Assembly (NCBI GenBank): GCA_003566335.1
Contig: PXDR01000072.1
Span: 1-5,377 of the forward strand
Source of the DNA: Cyanobacteria bacterium T3Sed10_344R1
GTDB lineage: Bacteria; Cyanobacteriota; Cyanobacteriia; Phormidesmidales; Phormidesmidaceae
DNA length: 5,377 bases
Reading direction: 5' to 3'
Shown here: positions 1 through 5,377 of the stretch, in pieces
Position numbering within the stretch: position 1 is the first letter of the stretch
Layout: the number at the start of each line of letters is the position of its first letter
The notes under the pieces: generated by a model
Seen by the model: only the letters and a program-made list of their open reading frames with translations
What the model was told of the DNA's origin: nothing
The model's database searches: none
Made by a program: the position numbers and the translations under genes

Positions 1-1
1 T

Positions 2-160
2 AACCTGCCCTCTGGCCCCGCCATTGTCCTAGTAGCCTCTGGGCTGTTTATTTTGGCCGTCATCTTCGGCCCCCGCCACGGCTTGCTCTGGCAGCGGCGC
101 GTCGCGACCCCATCTCCCCTTTTGCGCGAAATTCGTGGCTTGCTAGGAAAACAACCCTAG
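2..160 (+). CDS. Metal ABC transporter permease, C-terminal end (partial)
   Basis: This is the 3' end of a gene that begins before the window; 52 residues and a TAG stop are visible. The fragment opens NLPSGPAIVLVASGLFILAV, a hydrophobic helix, followed by a short FGPRHGLL turn and a basic, presumably cytoplasmic tail. A last membrane helix preceded by LP-S/T-GP and followed by F-x-P-R-x-G-L is characteristic of the ABC-3 family permeases (ZnuB/MntB/TroC type), which form the membrane channel of zinc or manganese importers together with a binding protein and an ATPase. The metal cannot be told from this fragment, so no symbol is given. The family call rests on memory of the C-terminal pattern and on only one helix. 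The next gene starts 116 bases downstream on the same strand. Confidence 0.72.
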   Translation, partial: NLPSGPAIVLVASGLFILAVIFGPRHGLLWQRRVATPSPLLREIRGLLGKQP

Positions 161-276
161 GCAACTCATCGCCAGCTTTTGTCCAGCCTTGCCCTTAAGC
201 CTGAGAGATCCCAGAAACAGGCAGCCAACCTGAAGCAAAGCGCTAGAATAACCCCAGAATTTTCCCACGTGTCCCC

Positions 277-948
277 TTGACTCACCGCGACTCTGCGCCT
301 CAACGGCAAAAAGACGACCACGGGCCGCTGCTGATTACAGCCCTGATGATGTTGGGGGTGGCCTGGACGATCAACCATTGGTCAAATACAGGGCCGCGCC
401 TGCAACCCGGCGGCGAATGGGGCGGCGACCCGGCCCCCCTAGTCATGCAGGGCGGCGATCCCCACCTGCGGGCTTTACTGCGCACCATTTCAATGGCCGA
501 GTCGAACCTGCCCCAGCCCTACCAAGTGCTGTACGGCGGTCAGCAGATCAGCGACCTCAGCGAACATCCCGATATTTGCGTCACCATCGTCGCCGGGCCA
601 AACACCGGGGATTGCACCACCGCCGCCGGACGCTACCAGTTCTTAAGCACCACCTGGGAAGCCAAAGCTCAGCAGTACCACCCCAACCCGCCAGGATGGT
701 ACACGCCCTGGGCTCCCTACAGCTTCGAGCCCCAGTACCAAGACATCGTCACCTACCGCTGGCTGGCTGACGCCGACGCCTGGGGATTAGATCTAGCCCA
801 ACTCTTAGCCGATGGCCAAATTGATCGGGTGCTAGAAATGCTCTCAGGCACTTGGACTAGCCTCGGCTATGGCATTGAAGACAACAGCATGACACCGTAC
901 TTAACTCAGATCTACGGCCAGATTTTGCAAGACGAACTCAGCCAATAG
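277..948 (+). CDS. Membrane-anchored lambda-endolysin-like lysozyme (GH104-type)
   Basis: The protein has 223 residues. A hydrophobic stretch at about residues 16-35 looks like an N-terminal signal anchor, then a Gly/Pro-rich linker (36-62), then a lysozyme-like domain (about 64-220). The domain matches the layout of phage lambda endolysin R (GH104 lytic transglycosylase): a first helix with a candidate catalytic Glu75 in SMAESN, then YQVLYGGQQISDLSEHP (lambda has YDVIVGGELFTDYSDHP), then TAAGRYQFLSTTWE (lambda STGAGRYQLLSRWWD), and a late W-x-SL-GYG segment. It would cleave the peptidoglycan glycan strand, with the enzyme domain outside the plasma membrane. Cys101 and Cys113 flank the insertion before the AGRYQ motif and could form a disulfide. 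The start is uncertain: TTG at 277 is the first usable start after an in-frame stop at 244 and keeps the whole hydrophobic segment; ATG at 346 would cut into it. No Shine-Dalgarno sequence is seen. No holin or other phage gene lies nearby, so a cellular wall-remodelling role is more likely than lysis. Confidence 0.82.
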   Translation: MTHRDSAPQRQKDDHGPLLITALMMLGVAWTINHWSNTGPRLQPGGEWGGDPAPLVMQGGDPHLRALLRTISMAESNLPQPYQVLYGGQQISDLSEHPDICVTIVAGPNTGDCTTAAGRYQFLSTTWEAKAQQYHPNPPGWYTPWAPYSFEPQYQDIVTYRWLADADAWGLDLAQLLADGQIDRVLEMLSGTWTSLGYGIEDNSMTPYLTQIYGQILQDELSQ

Positions 949-1001
949 CGGCATTTCGTGCTCAGCGCTCCTGTTACGCCCTGAGGGTGGGTTGTTTTGT
1001 G

Positions 1002-2045
1002 ATGGATGTCTGGGCTAGGGCTGAAGCTGAATATCTGCGGGTGCGGCGACAGTTGATCGGTGGCTGCCTCTGTCTGTTAGGCATCGTTTTGATTGGTGTG
1101 CTGTGGTACCGCTTGATTGAAGGCTGGAGCTGGATTGATGCCACCTACATGGCGGTGATTACCCTAGCCACCGTTGGCTTTGGGGAAATCAACCCCTTGG
1201 GAGGACGGGGGCGAATCTTCACCATTGTGCTGATCTTGATGGGAGTGGTGGTGATTGCCTATATCCTCAACAGTGTGACTGAAGCCCTAGTGCAAGGGCA
1301 TCTGCAAACCGGGCTGCAACTCCATCGCCGCCGCCGCCTTATGGACTCCTTACAGCATCACTACATCATTTGTGGGCTGGGCCGCACCGGTAGCCAGGTG
1401 GCCCTAGAGTTTGCCGCAGAGGGGATTCCCTTTGTGGTGGTGGATGCCGATGCTGACATCATTCAGCAGGCCCAACAGATGGGCTATATCGCCGAGCAAG
1501 GGGATGCGACCGAAGACCAAACCTTGGTGAAGGTGGGGATTCATCGCGCCGCCTGCCTGGTGGCGGCCCTGCCGTCCGATGCCGAAAACCTCTACACCGT
1601 TCTGTCCGCCAAAACCCTCTGTCCGAATATCCACACCATCGCTCGGGCCAGTACCGAAGAAGCAGTGCAAAAGCTGCGGCGGGGCGGAGCGGATGTGGTG
1701 GTGTCGCCCTACATCACTGGCGGCAAACGGATGGCAGCAGCGGCCCTGCGGCCCCAGGTGGTGAGCTTCATCGACGGCATTCTCAGCGGCGCTCAGCGCA
1801 CGGTTTACATCGAAGAATTTTTGATCACAGCAGAAAGCTGCCCCCTAATTGGCCAGACCCTACGCCAGGCTAAAATTCGGCGACAAACCGGGGCGTTAGT
1901 GTTGGCGATTCGCCGCCAAGACGGCAGTTTAATCGTGGGGCCAGATGCCGATACTTACCTGTATCCCCAAGACCTGATCATCAGCATGGGCACGGCAGAA
2001 GACCTGCGAGCCCTAGGACAGCTTTTGAGTCCAATCTCTCCCTAG
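1002..2045 (+). CDS. Two-helix potassium channel with RCK (TrkA-N/TrkA-C) domain
   Basis: The protein has 347 residues from ATG 1002; an in-frame GTG at 987 would add five residues (MGCFV). A first membrane helix spans about residues 18-36, a pore helix and selectivity filter TLATVGFGE lie at 54-62, and a second helix spans about 72-98. A basic stretch (HRRRR, 108-112) marks the cytoplasmic side. An RCK/TrkA-N Rossmann domain follows: YIICGLGRTG carries the GxGxxG nucleotide loop (Gly125, 127, 130), with acidic Asp148 at the end of beta-2 and GDAT at 167-170. The last 80 residues (about 268-347) form an RCK_C/TrkA-C regulatory domain. This is the MthK-like architecture of a ligand-gated K+ channel in the plasma membrane; whether it binds nucleotide or Ca2+ cannot be read from sequence. 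The filter is TVGFGE rather than TVGYGD, a variant found in bacterial channels. It follows the lysozyme gene by 53 bases and may share its transcript. Confidence 0.9.
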   Translation: MDVWARAEAEYLRVRRQLIGGCLCLLGIVLIGVLWYRLIEGWSWIDATYMAVITLATVGFGEINPLGGRGRIFTIVLILMGVVVIAYILNSVTEALVQGHLQTGLQLHRRRRLMDSLQHHYIICGLGRTGSQVALEFAAEGIPFVVVDADADIIQQAQQMGYIAEQGDATEDQTLVKVGIHRAACLVAALPSDAENLYTVLSAKTLCPNIHTIARASTEEAVQKLRRGGADVVVSPYITGGKRMAAAALRPQVVSFIDGILSGAQRTVYIEEFLITAESCPLIGQTLRQAKIRRQTGALVLAIRRQDGSLIVGPDADTYLYPQDLIISMGTAEDLRALGQLLSPISP

Positions 2046-2171
2046 CTGTGCCCAGGGAAGCGGGCGTATTTGCAAAGCGCCGGAGAAATGAACTTGGCTG
2101 CTTACGGCCTTGATTGGAATGCGCTTGACGCAGACGAAAGAGACAATCACTACCGAGCCGATTTCCCAGCG

Positions 2172-2456
2172 CTACTCAGCATTGTCGAGATCTTCAAGAT
2201 CCTCCGACTGCCATTTCAGCACCGCTGCACTGACGCCGCCTTCCCGCTTGCGCTTGGCATCAGCCTCAAACCAGGCAATAATCTCCGGCGTCGATAACTG
2301 CTCCACCGACTTACCCAAATCCTGGGCAATAAAGCCCAACAGCTTCGCCGTAGACAGCGTCAGCCGGGTCAAAAACTTCTCCGGCGACGTCATCAACGCC
2401 TGATCCACCGCTGCGGATTCTTCGGAGGTGAGGAATTGGACAGATTGGTCAAACAT
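2172..2456 (-). CDS. Small hypothetical protein, 94 residues, predicted soluble and helical
   Basis: I do not recognise a functional family. The product starts MFDQSVQFLTSEESAAVDQAL and looks like a compact, soluble, mostly helical protein: an N-terminal acidic segment, a central amphipathic helix (PEKFLTRLTLSTAKLLGFIAQ), a PEIIAWFEAD helix, a basic KRKR patch at about residue 67, and an acidic tail (SEDLEDLDNAE). There is no signal peptide, membrane helix or cysteine. The N-terminal half recalls small conserved cyanobacterial hypothetical proteins, but that is memory rather than a search. Reality of the gene is supported by the ATG start, sensible amino acid composition and an isolated position between a convergent neighbour and sufR. 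An AT-rich TATATT (- strand, 2472-2477) upstream could be a -10 box, but no good -35 accompanies it. It lies 189 bases downstream of sufR on the same strand. Confidence 0.7.
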   Translation of the reverse strand: MFDQSVQFLTSEESAAVDQALMTSPEKFLTRLTLSTAKLLGFIAQDLGKSVEQLSTPEIIAWFEADAKRKREGGVSAAVLKWQSEDLEDLDNAE

Positions 2457-2534
2457 GGAAATGGTTCAAAGAATATAAAAGACAGGGAAAAGGGAATAAG
2501 AAGGAAGAGGGCACCGGGAAAAAGGGGCGACCCA

Positions 2535-2665
2535 ATTTAATCCCACCCCAAGGCAGAGCCCCCCGTAGGGGCGGGTTTAGCCCACCCGTAACACCACCGC
2601 ACCAACCGATCCCAATCAAAACCCGCCCTCCCCCGGCAATTTCGATTACGCCGGTTGGATTAAAT
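2535..2665. repeat. MITE-like inverted-repeat element at the 3' end of sufR
   Basis: The outer ends form an imperfect inverted repeat: ATTTAATCCCACC at 2535-2547 and, on the opposite strand, ATTTAATCCAACC at 2653-2665 (12 of 13 identical). Inside them, at nearly equal distance from each end (34 and 37 bases), lies a perfect 10-base inverted repeat, GGGCGGGTTT at 2569-2578 and AAACCCGCCC at 2619-2628. A small palindrome CCCC-GTA-GGGG sits at 2561-2571. GC-rich GGGGCGGGTTT-type repeats are, from general knowledge, scattered through many cyanobacterial genomes, so this may be one copy of such a family. No transposase and no clear target duplication is visible. The right end overlaps the final codons and stop of sufR. 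The structure is seen directly; its being mobile is inference. Confidence 0.5.
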
Positions 2666-3296
2666 AGCCACAGCGATGTTCGCCATTGACCAGCCAGTGG
2701 GTGCGCTCCACCGAGCAATCTGGCAGCGCCACCGCAAACATCTCTAACTCATGACCGCACACACTGGGAAACGACTCCGCAATGTGGGAAATAGCGCAGT
2801 TGTATTCCGTAATCACGAACTTCTGGCGATCCTGATCGCCCTCAGCTTCAACAGAATGCCATTCCGCCATGTACCCCTCAGCCTGCCGCAGCTTCACCAG
2901 CGCCGCTACCCGCTCCGGCAATGACCCCGAGCCAAGGTGCTGGCGATAGTCCACCGCCTTGCGCTCCCACTGCTTGCGCAAAATCGTGCCCACCTGCTCC
3001 TTTCCCACCGTCTCTGTCAGGGTGTCTAGCAAGGACAGGGCAAACTCATCATATTGAGCCGGAAAATTATCCCGACCCTTGCGGCTGAGCTGATAGGCAT
3101 GGTTGGGTCGCCCCATGCCCGCATGGATCACCTGATGCTCAATTTGCTCTTCGGCTTCTAAATCTTTCAGGTGGCGGCGGATGGCCTGGGGGCTGACCTG
3201 CAAATGATCCGCCAACTCCTGAGCCGTTGCCTGCCCCTGCTTGAGCAGGTGCCGCAAGATATCGTGCTTGGTGGAAGAGTGCTGTACCGATGCCAT
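2646..3296 (-). CDS. sufR: SufR, Fe-S-sensing repressor of the suf operon
   Basis: The protein has 216 residues and starts at ATG (3294-3296). The N-terminal winged helix-turn-helix spans about residues 11-75, with ATAQELADHLQVSPQAIRRHL as helix-turn-helix and GRPNHAYQLS as the wing. The C-terminal part carries four cysteines at 167, 180, 194 and 209, giving C-X12-C-X13-C-X14-C, the published signature of cyanobacterial SufR. In Synechocystis, SufR carries [4Fe-4S] clusters, represses sufBCDS and also its own gene; loss of clusters under iron limitation or oxidative stress relieves repression. Here the gene is divergent from ftrC-sufB across a 222-base gap that contains two matching operators, so the same control is expected, including autoregulation. 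No Shine-Dalgarno sequence precedes the start. The last codons (YLIQPA and TAA) lie within or next to the right end of an inverted-repeat element, so the extreme C-terminus may have been shaped by it. Confidence 0.95.
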   Translation of the reverse strand: MASVQHSSTKHDILRHLLKQGQATAQELADHLQVSPQAIRRHLKDLEAEEQIEHQVIHAGMGRPNHAYQLSRKGRDNFPAQYDEFALSLLDTLTETVGKEQVGTILRKQWERKAVDYRQHLGSGSLPERVAALVKLRQAEGYMAEWHSVEAEGDQDRQKFVITEYNCAISHIAESFPSVCGHELEMFAVALPDCSVERTHWLVNGEHRCGYLIQPA

Positions 3297-3320
3297 CGCG
3301 CTTACGCAGAATGCGGGTCA

Positions 3321-3348
3321 GGGTCTGAGAATCTGGGTCTAGGAATCT
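3321..3348. repeat. Tandem 14-base imperfect repeat in the sufR leader
   Basis: GGGTCTGAGAATCT (3321-3334) is followed directly by GGGTCTAGGAATCT (3335-3348); 12 of 14 bases agree. A further partial copy, GGGTCA, lies just before at 3315-3320. The repeat lies between the predicted sufR promoter and the sufR start, so it would be in the 5' untranslated part of the sufR mRNA. No function is evident. Confidence 0.6.
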
Positions 3349-3410
3349 AGGGCTTAAGAGCCTGGGCCAAGCGTCCTGAGAGAACGCGCGGCCCCGTCTA
3401 AACCAACCTT

Positions 3411-3440
3411 AAAATACTTTGACAACTTTTCTGTTGTTAA
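3411..3440 (-). promoter_or_regulatory. Predicted sufR promoter
   Basis: Reading the - strand, TTAACA (complement of 3435-3440) resembles a -35 box with five of six matches, and TATTTT (complement of 3411-3416) a -10 box with four of six, separated by 18 bases. Transcription would start near 3404 and give a leader of about 108 nt before sufR. SufR operator 1 lies almost entirely between the two boxes, which fits autorepression. Predicted by eye only. Confidence 0.45.
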
Positions 3441-3448
3441 ACTAAGCT
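3419..3448 (+). promoter_or_regulatory. Predicted promoter of the ftrC-sufB unit
   Basis: A perfect TTGACA at 3419-3424 is followed after 18 bases by TAAGCT (3443-3448), a weak -10 box that keeps the first T-A and the last T. A start near 3455 would leave about 64 nt before ftrC. The last two bases of the -35 box are inside SufR operator 1, so repressor binding should block polymerase. An alternative, stronger-looking -10 is TAGAAT at 3485-3490, whose -35 region would fall inside operator 2 but has no good consensus. Either or both may be used. Confidence 0.45.
3422..3437. promoter_or_regulatory. SufR operator site 1 (CAAC-N6-GTTG)
   Basis: The sequence ACAAC-TTTTCT-GTTGT is a 16-base inverted repeat with a perfect CAAC-N6-GTTG core at 3423-3436, the consensus reported for SufR binding in Synechocystis. 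It overlaps the -35 box of the rightward promoter and sits between the -35 and -10 boxes of the predicted sufR promoter, so one bound dimer could repress both directions. Confidence 0.82.
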
Positions 3449-3458
3449 AAAGACAGTT

Positions 3459-3478
3459 AAGCAACTTAAAGGTTGCTT
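3459..3478. promoter_or_regulatory. SufR operator site 2 (CAAC-N6-GTTG)
   Basis: A second perfect CAAC-N6-GTTG core lies at 3462-3475, within a longer inverted repeat with 7-base arms AAGCAAC and GTTGCTT around a TTAAAG spacer. It is exactly 39 bases downstream of site 1 and just after the start point predicted for the rightward promoter, or over the -35 region of an alternative promoter with -10 TAGAAT (3485-3490). Two sites of this type between sufR and the suf operon match the arrangement known in Synechocystis. Confidence 0.82.
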
Positions 3479-3518
3479 TAATTATAGAATTATCGGGTAG
3501 TTACACCACTGCGTCTTC

Positions 3519-3878
3519 ATGACTGAGAACAAAACCACTCAAGCCTCTGACAAGAGTCTCGAAATCCTCCGCAACTTTGCCCAAGGCTACGCCAAGCGTA
3601 CCGGCACCTACTTTTGTGCTGATCCTGGGGTGACGGCAGTGGTGGTAGAAGGTTTAGCCAAGCACCGGGATGATCTGGGTGCGCCCCTCTGTCCTTGTCG
3701 GCACTACGAAGATAAAGAAGCCGAGGTGAAGTCCACCTTCTGGAACTGCCCCTGTGTCCCTATGCAAGAGCGGCATGAATGCCACTGCATGTTGTTCCTA
3801 ACTGAAGACAATCCCTTCGCCGGGAAGTCCCAGGAAATTTCCTTTGACCAAATTCGGGAAGAAACCAGCAAGTTCTAG
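3519..3878 (+). CDS. ftrC: Ferredoxin-thioredoxin reductase, catalytic chain
   Basis: The protein has 119 residues, the usual length. FTR passes electrons from photosynthetically reduced ferredoxin to thioredoxin disulfides and so links light to enzyme control in the cytosol. All three Cys motifs are present: CPC at 58-60, CPC at 77-79 and CHC at 88-90. By analogy with the characterised enzyme, Cys58, 77, 79 and 88 should bind the [4Fe-4S] cluster and Cys60 and Cys90 should form the redox-active disulfide; their spacing agrees. The conserved N-terminal part (LRNFAQGYAKRTGTYFCADPGVTAVVVEGLAKH) is also intact. The partner variable chain (ftrV) is not in the window. The gene is the first on the + strand after the SufR operators, 99 bases before sufB, so it is likely transcribed with suf genes and repressed by SufR. 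The ATG at 3519 has no Shine-Dalgarno sequence but matches the expected N-terminus. Confidence 0.96.
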   Translation: MTENKTTQASDKSLEILRNFAQGYAKRTGTYFCADPGVTAVVVEGLAKHRDDLGAPLCPCRHYEDKEAEVKSTFWNCPCVPMQERHECHCMLFLTEDNPFAGKSQEISFDQIREETSKF

Positions 3879-3890
3879 GTTGCTCTCCCT

Positions 3891-3917
3891 GGGCGGTTCA
3901 GGGTTAACTGGCCGCCT
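3891..3917 (+). terminator. Possible hairpin between ftrC and sufB
   Basis: GGGCGGTT (3891-3898) can pair with GGCCGCCT (3910-3917), five Watson-Crick pairs in a row with G-U pairs at the ends, around an 11-base loop. A T-rich but interrupted stretch (TTAATCTTTATTGTTT) follows. It could be a partial terminator or a processing site that sets ftrC and sufB levels apart, or chance. The rest of the 99-base gap shows a TTGACC at 3947-3952 but no -10 box to go with it. Confidence 0.25.
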
Positions 3918-3977
3918 GCTTAATCTTTATTGTTTGCCTCTCACCGTTGACCTCAGCTAACCCCTTAAGACAATCCT

Positions 3978-5377
3978 ATGAGTGCTAGCGTTCAGTCATT
4001 TGTCAGTCAGCCCTACAAGTATGGGTTTGTTACCGATATCGAAGCCGATGCGATCGCACGGGGTCTGAGCGAAGACGTTGTGCGGGCGATTTCGGCCAAA
4101 AAGAACGAGCCAGAATTCATGCTGGAATTCCGGCTAAAGGCTTATCGCAAGTGGCTGACCATGGCTGAACCCACTTGGCCAAACGTCAGCTACCCACCCA
4201 TCGACTACCAAAACATCGTTTATTACTCTGCGCCCAAAAAGCAGGAGAAAAAGCTGGGTAGTCTAGACGAAGTAGACCCCACCCTGCTGGAAACCTTCGA
4301 GAAACTGGGGATTCCCCTGTCGGAGCAAAAGCGTCTGGCCAATGTCGCCGTAGACGCCATTTTCGACAGTGTTTCCGTCGCCACCACCTATAAAGAGAAG
4401 CTAGCGGAAGCCGGGGTAATTTTCGGCTCTATCTCCGAGGCGCTCGAAGATCACGCTGACCTGATTGAAAAATATCTGGGCTCTGTCGTGCCCATTGGCG
4501 ACAACTACTTTGCCGCCCTCAACTCAGCAGTCTTTAGCGATGGATCCTTTGTCTACATCCCCAAAGGGGTGAAGTGCCCGATGGATCTGTCCACCTACTT
4601 CCGGATTAACAATGGCGACTCCGGCCAGTTTGAGCGGACGCTGATTGTGGCCGAAGAAGGTAGTTCCGTCACCTACCTGGAGGGCTGCACTGCCCCCATG
4701 TATGACACCAACCAGCTCCACGCTGCTGTTGTAGAACTAGTGGCCTTAGATGACGCCAGCATCAACTATTCCACAGTGCAAAACTGGTTTGCTGGCGACG
4801 AAAACGGTAAGGGCGGCATCTATAACTTTGTCACCAAGCGGGGTCTGTGCCAGGGCAAGAACTCTAAGATCTCCTGGACTCAGGTGGAAACTGGCTCGGC
4901 CATCACCTGGAAATACCCCAGTTGCGTCCTCATCGGCGATAACTCGGTGGGCGAGTTCTATTCTGTGGCCCTGACCAACAACCACCAGCAGGCCGACACC
5001 GGCACCAAGATGGTGCACGTGGGTAAAAACACCCGCAGCACGATTATTTCTAAGGGAATTTCGGCAGGACAGTCGAAAAACAGCTATCGCGGTTTGGTCA
5101 AGGTGAACCCCAAAGCTGACGGGGCGCGGAACTATTCCCAGTGCGACTCCATGCTGCTGGGGGATCGCTCCAACGCCAACACCTTCCCCTACATCCAGGT
5201 GCAGAACAAAGGCGCTCAGGTTGAGCACGAAGCCTCTACCTCTAAAATCGGCGAAGACCAGCTCTTCTACTTTGCCCAGCGGGGCATTTCCCCAGAAGAT
5301 GCGGTGTCGATGATCATCAGCGGCTTCTGTCGCGACGTGTTCAACAAGCTGCCGATGGAATTTGCCGCCGAAGCCGA
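3978..5377 (+). CDS. sufB: SufB, Fe-S cluster scaffold subunit (3' end outside the window)
   Basis: An open frame runs from ATG 3978 to the window edge: 466 complete codons, about a dozen short of the roughly 480 usual for cyanobacterial SufB. The start MSASVQSFVSQPYKYGF and the segments SAKKNEPEFMLEFRLKAY, VYIPKGVKCPMDLSTYFRIN and NARNYSQCDSMLLGD-type core are typical. SufB forms the SufBC2D scaffold in the cytosol, on which sulfur from SufS and iron are built into Fe-S clusters. Cys389 (in SQCDSML) and His417-Glu418 (in VEHEAS) match E. coli SufB Cys405 and His433-Glu434, with the same offset of 16, so the sulfur-transfer and cluster-forming residues are kept. The fold is a right-handed beta-helix core after an N-terminal helical part. 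It follows ftrC by 99 bases; sufC, sufD and sufS are expected downstream. A HIP1 palindrome lies within codons 25-27. No Shine-Dalgarno sequence is present. Confidence 0.97.
   Translation, partial: MSASVQSFVSQPYKYGFVTDIEADAIARGLSEDVVRAISAKKNEPEFMLEFRLKAYRKWLTMAEPTWPNVSYPPIDYQNIVYYSAPKKQEKKLGSLDEVDPTLLETFEKLGIPLSEQKRLANVAVDAIFDSVSVATTYKEKLAEAGVIFGSISEALEDHADLIEKYLGSVVPIGDNYFAALNSAVFSDGSFVYIPKGVKCPMDLSTYFRINNGDSGQFERTLIVAEEGSSVTYLEGCTAPMYDTNQLHAAVVELVALDDASINYSTVQNWFAGDENGKGGIYNFVTKRGLCQGKNSKISWTQVETGSAITWKYPSCVLIGDNSVGEFYSVALTNNHQQADTGTKMVHVGKNTRSTIISKGISAGQSKNSYRGLVKVNPKADGARNYSQCDSMLLGDRSNANTFPYIQVQNKGAQVEHEASTSKIGEDQLFYFAQRGISPEDAVSMIISGFCRDVFNKLPMEFAAEA
4050..4057. repeat. HIP1 palindrome GCGATCGC
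   Basis: One copy of the highly iterated palindrome GCGATCGC lies in the 5' part of sufB. The octamer is over-represented in many cyanobacterial genomes, so it supports the taxonomic assignment, although one copy in 5.4 kb is not a high density. Confidence 0.8.

Noticed and set aside
161..276. Possible promoter before the lysozyme gene (TAGAAT at 244-249)
   Set aside because: The -10 match is good, but no -35 box occurs at a suitable distance, so it is not listed as a feature.
961..985. CTCAG/CTGAG inverted repeat between the lysozyme and channel genes
   Set aside because: Five-base arms only, with no T tract; expected by chance.
1404..1670. - strand open frame of 88 codons inside the channel gene
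   Set aside because: Antisense to the RCK domain coding sequence, with no independent sign of coding.
2046..2171. Search for a shared terminator between the convergent channel and hypothetical genes
   Set aside because: Only a 4-base GGCG/CGCC stem (2063-2081) without a T tract was seen, too weak to call.
2070..2403. Two + strand open frames between the channel gene and sufR
   Set aside because: They overlap the - strand hypothetical gene, have unnatural composition (Arg/Ser-rich) and no recognisable start context.
2482..2526. Purine-rich tract between the hypothetical gene and the repeat element
   Set aside because: Low-complexity AG-rich runs of this kind are common in intergenic DNA; no repeat unit or paired structure was found.
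2449..2718. - strand open frame of 89 codons
   Set aside because: It reads through the inverted-repeat element and the purine-rich tract and overlaps sufR in another frame; the Gly/Pro-rich translation looks like translated repeat, not a protein.
4746..5228. - strand open frame of 160 codons inside sufB
   Set aside because: Antisense shadow of the strongly conserved sufB coding frame, which is intact throughout.

Overview
The window looks like chromosomal DNA from a moderately GC-rich cyanobacterium. The basis is a sufR gene divergent from sufB, a ferredoxin-thioredoxin reductase catalytic chain typical of oxygenic phototrophs, a HIP1 palindrome (GCGATCGC) inside sufB, and a lack of Shine-Dalgarno sequences at most starts. 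A filamentous Leptolyngbya/Nodosilinea-type organism is a guess from general sequence style only.

Left part (1-2045, all + strand): the last 52 codons of an ABC-3 family metal (Zn/Mn) transporter permease; a membrane-anchored lysozyme-like protein related to the phage lambda endolysin (GH104 type), probably starting at TTG; and a two-helix potassium channel with a cytoplasmic RCK (TrkA-N plus TrkA-C) module. The lysozyme and channel genes are about 50 bases apart and may be co-transcribed, but no shared function is evident.

Middle (2046-2645): a small conserved-looking hypothetical gene on the - strand converges on the channel gene. Between it and sufR lies a purine-rich tract and a roughly 131-base element with imperfect 13-base terminal inverted repeats and an internal 10-base inverted repeat. 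Its right end forms the last codons of sufR, so it may be a MITE-like or dispersed repeat.

Right part (2646-5377): the iron-sulfur cluster assembly locus. sufR (- strand) encodes a DeoR/ArsR-like winged-helix repressor with the four-cysteine Fe-S signature C-X12-C-X13-C-X14-C. Across a 222-base regulatory gap, a + strand unit begins with ftrC, followed by sufB, which runs off the window. The gap holds two perfect copies of the SufR operator consensus CAAC-N6-GTTG. One overlaps predicted, interleaved promoters for both directions; the other lies just downstream. The most interesting inference is that the Fe-S enzyme FTR is placed first in the SufR-controlled suf unit, which would tie thioredoxin-based redox regulation to Fe-S cluster status. 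The SufR-suf control itself is established in cyanobacteria; the inclusion of ftrC is what deserves checking.
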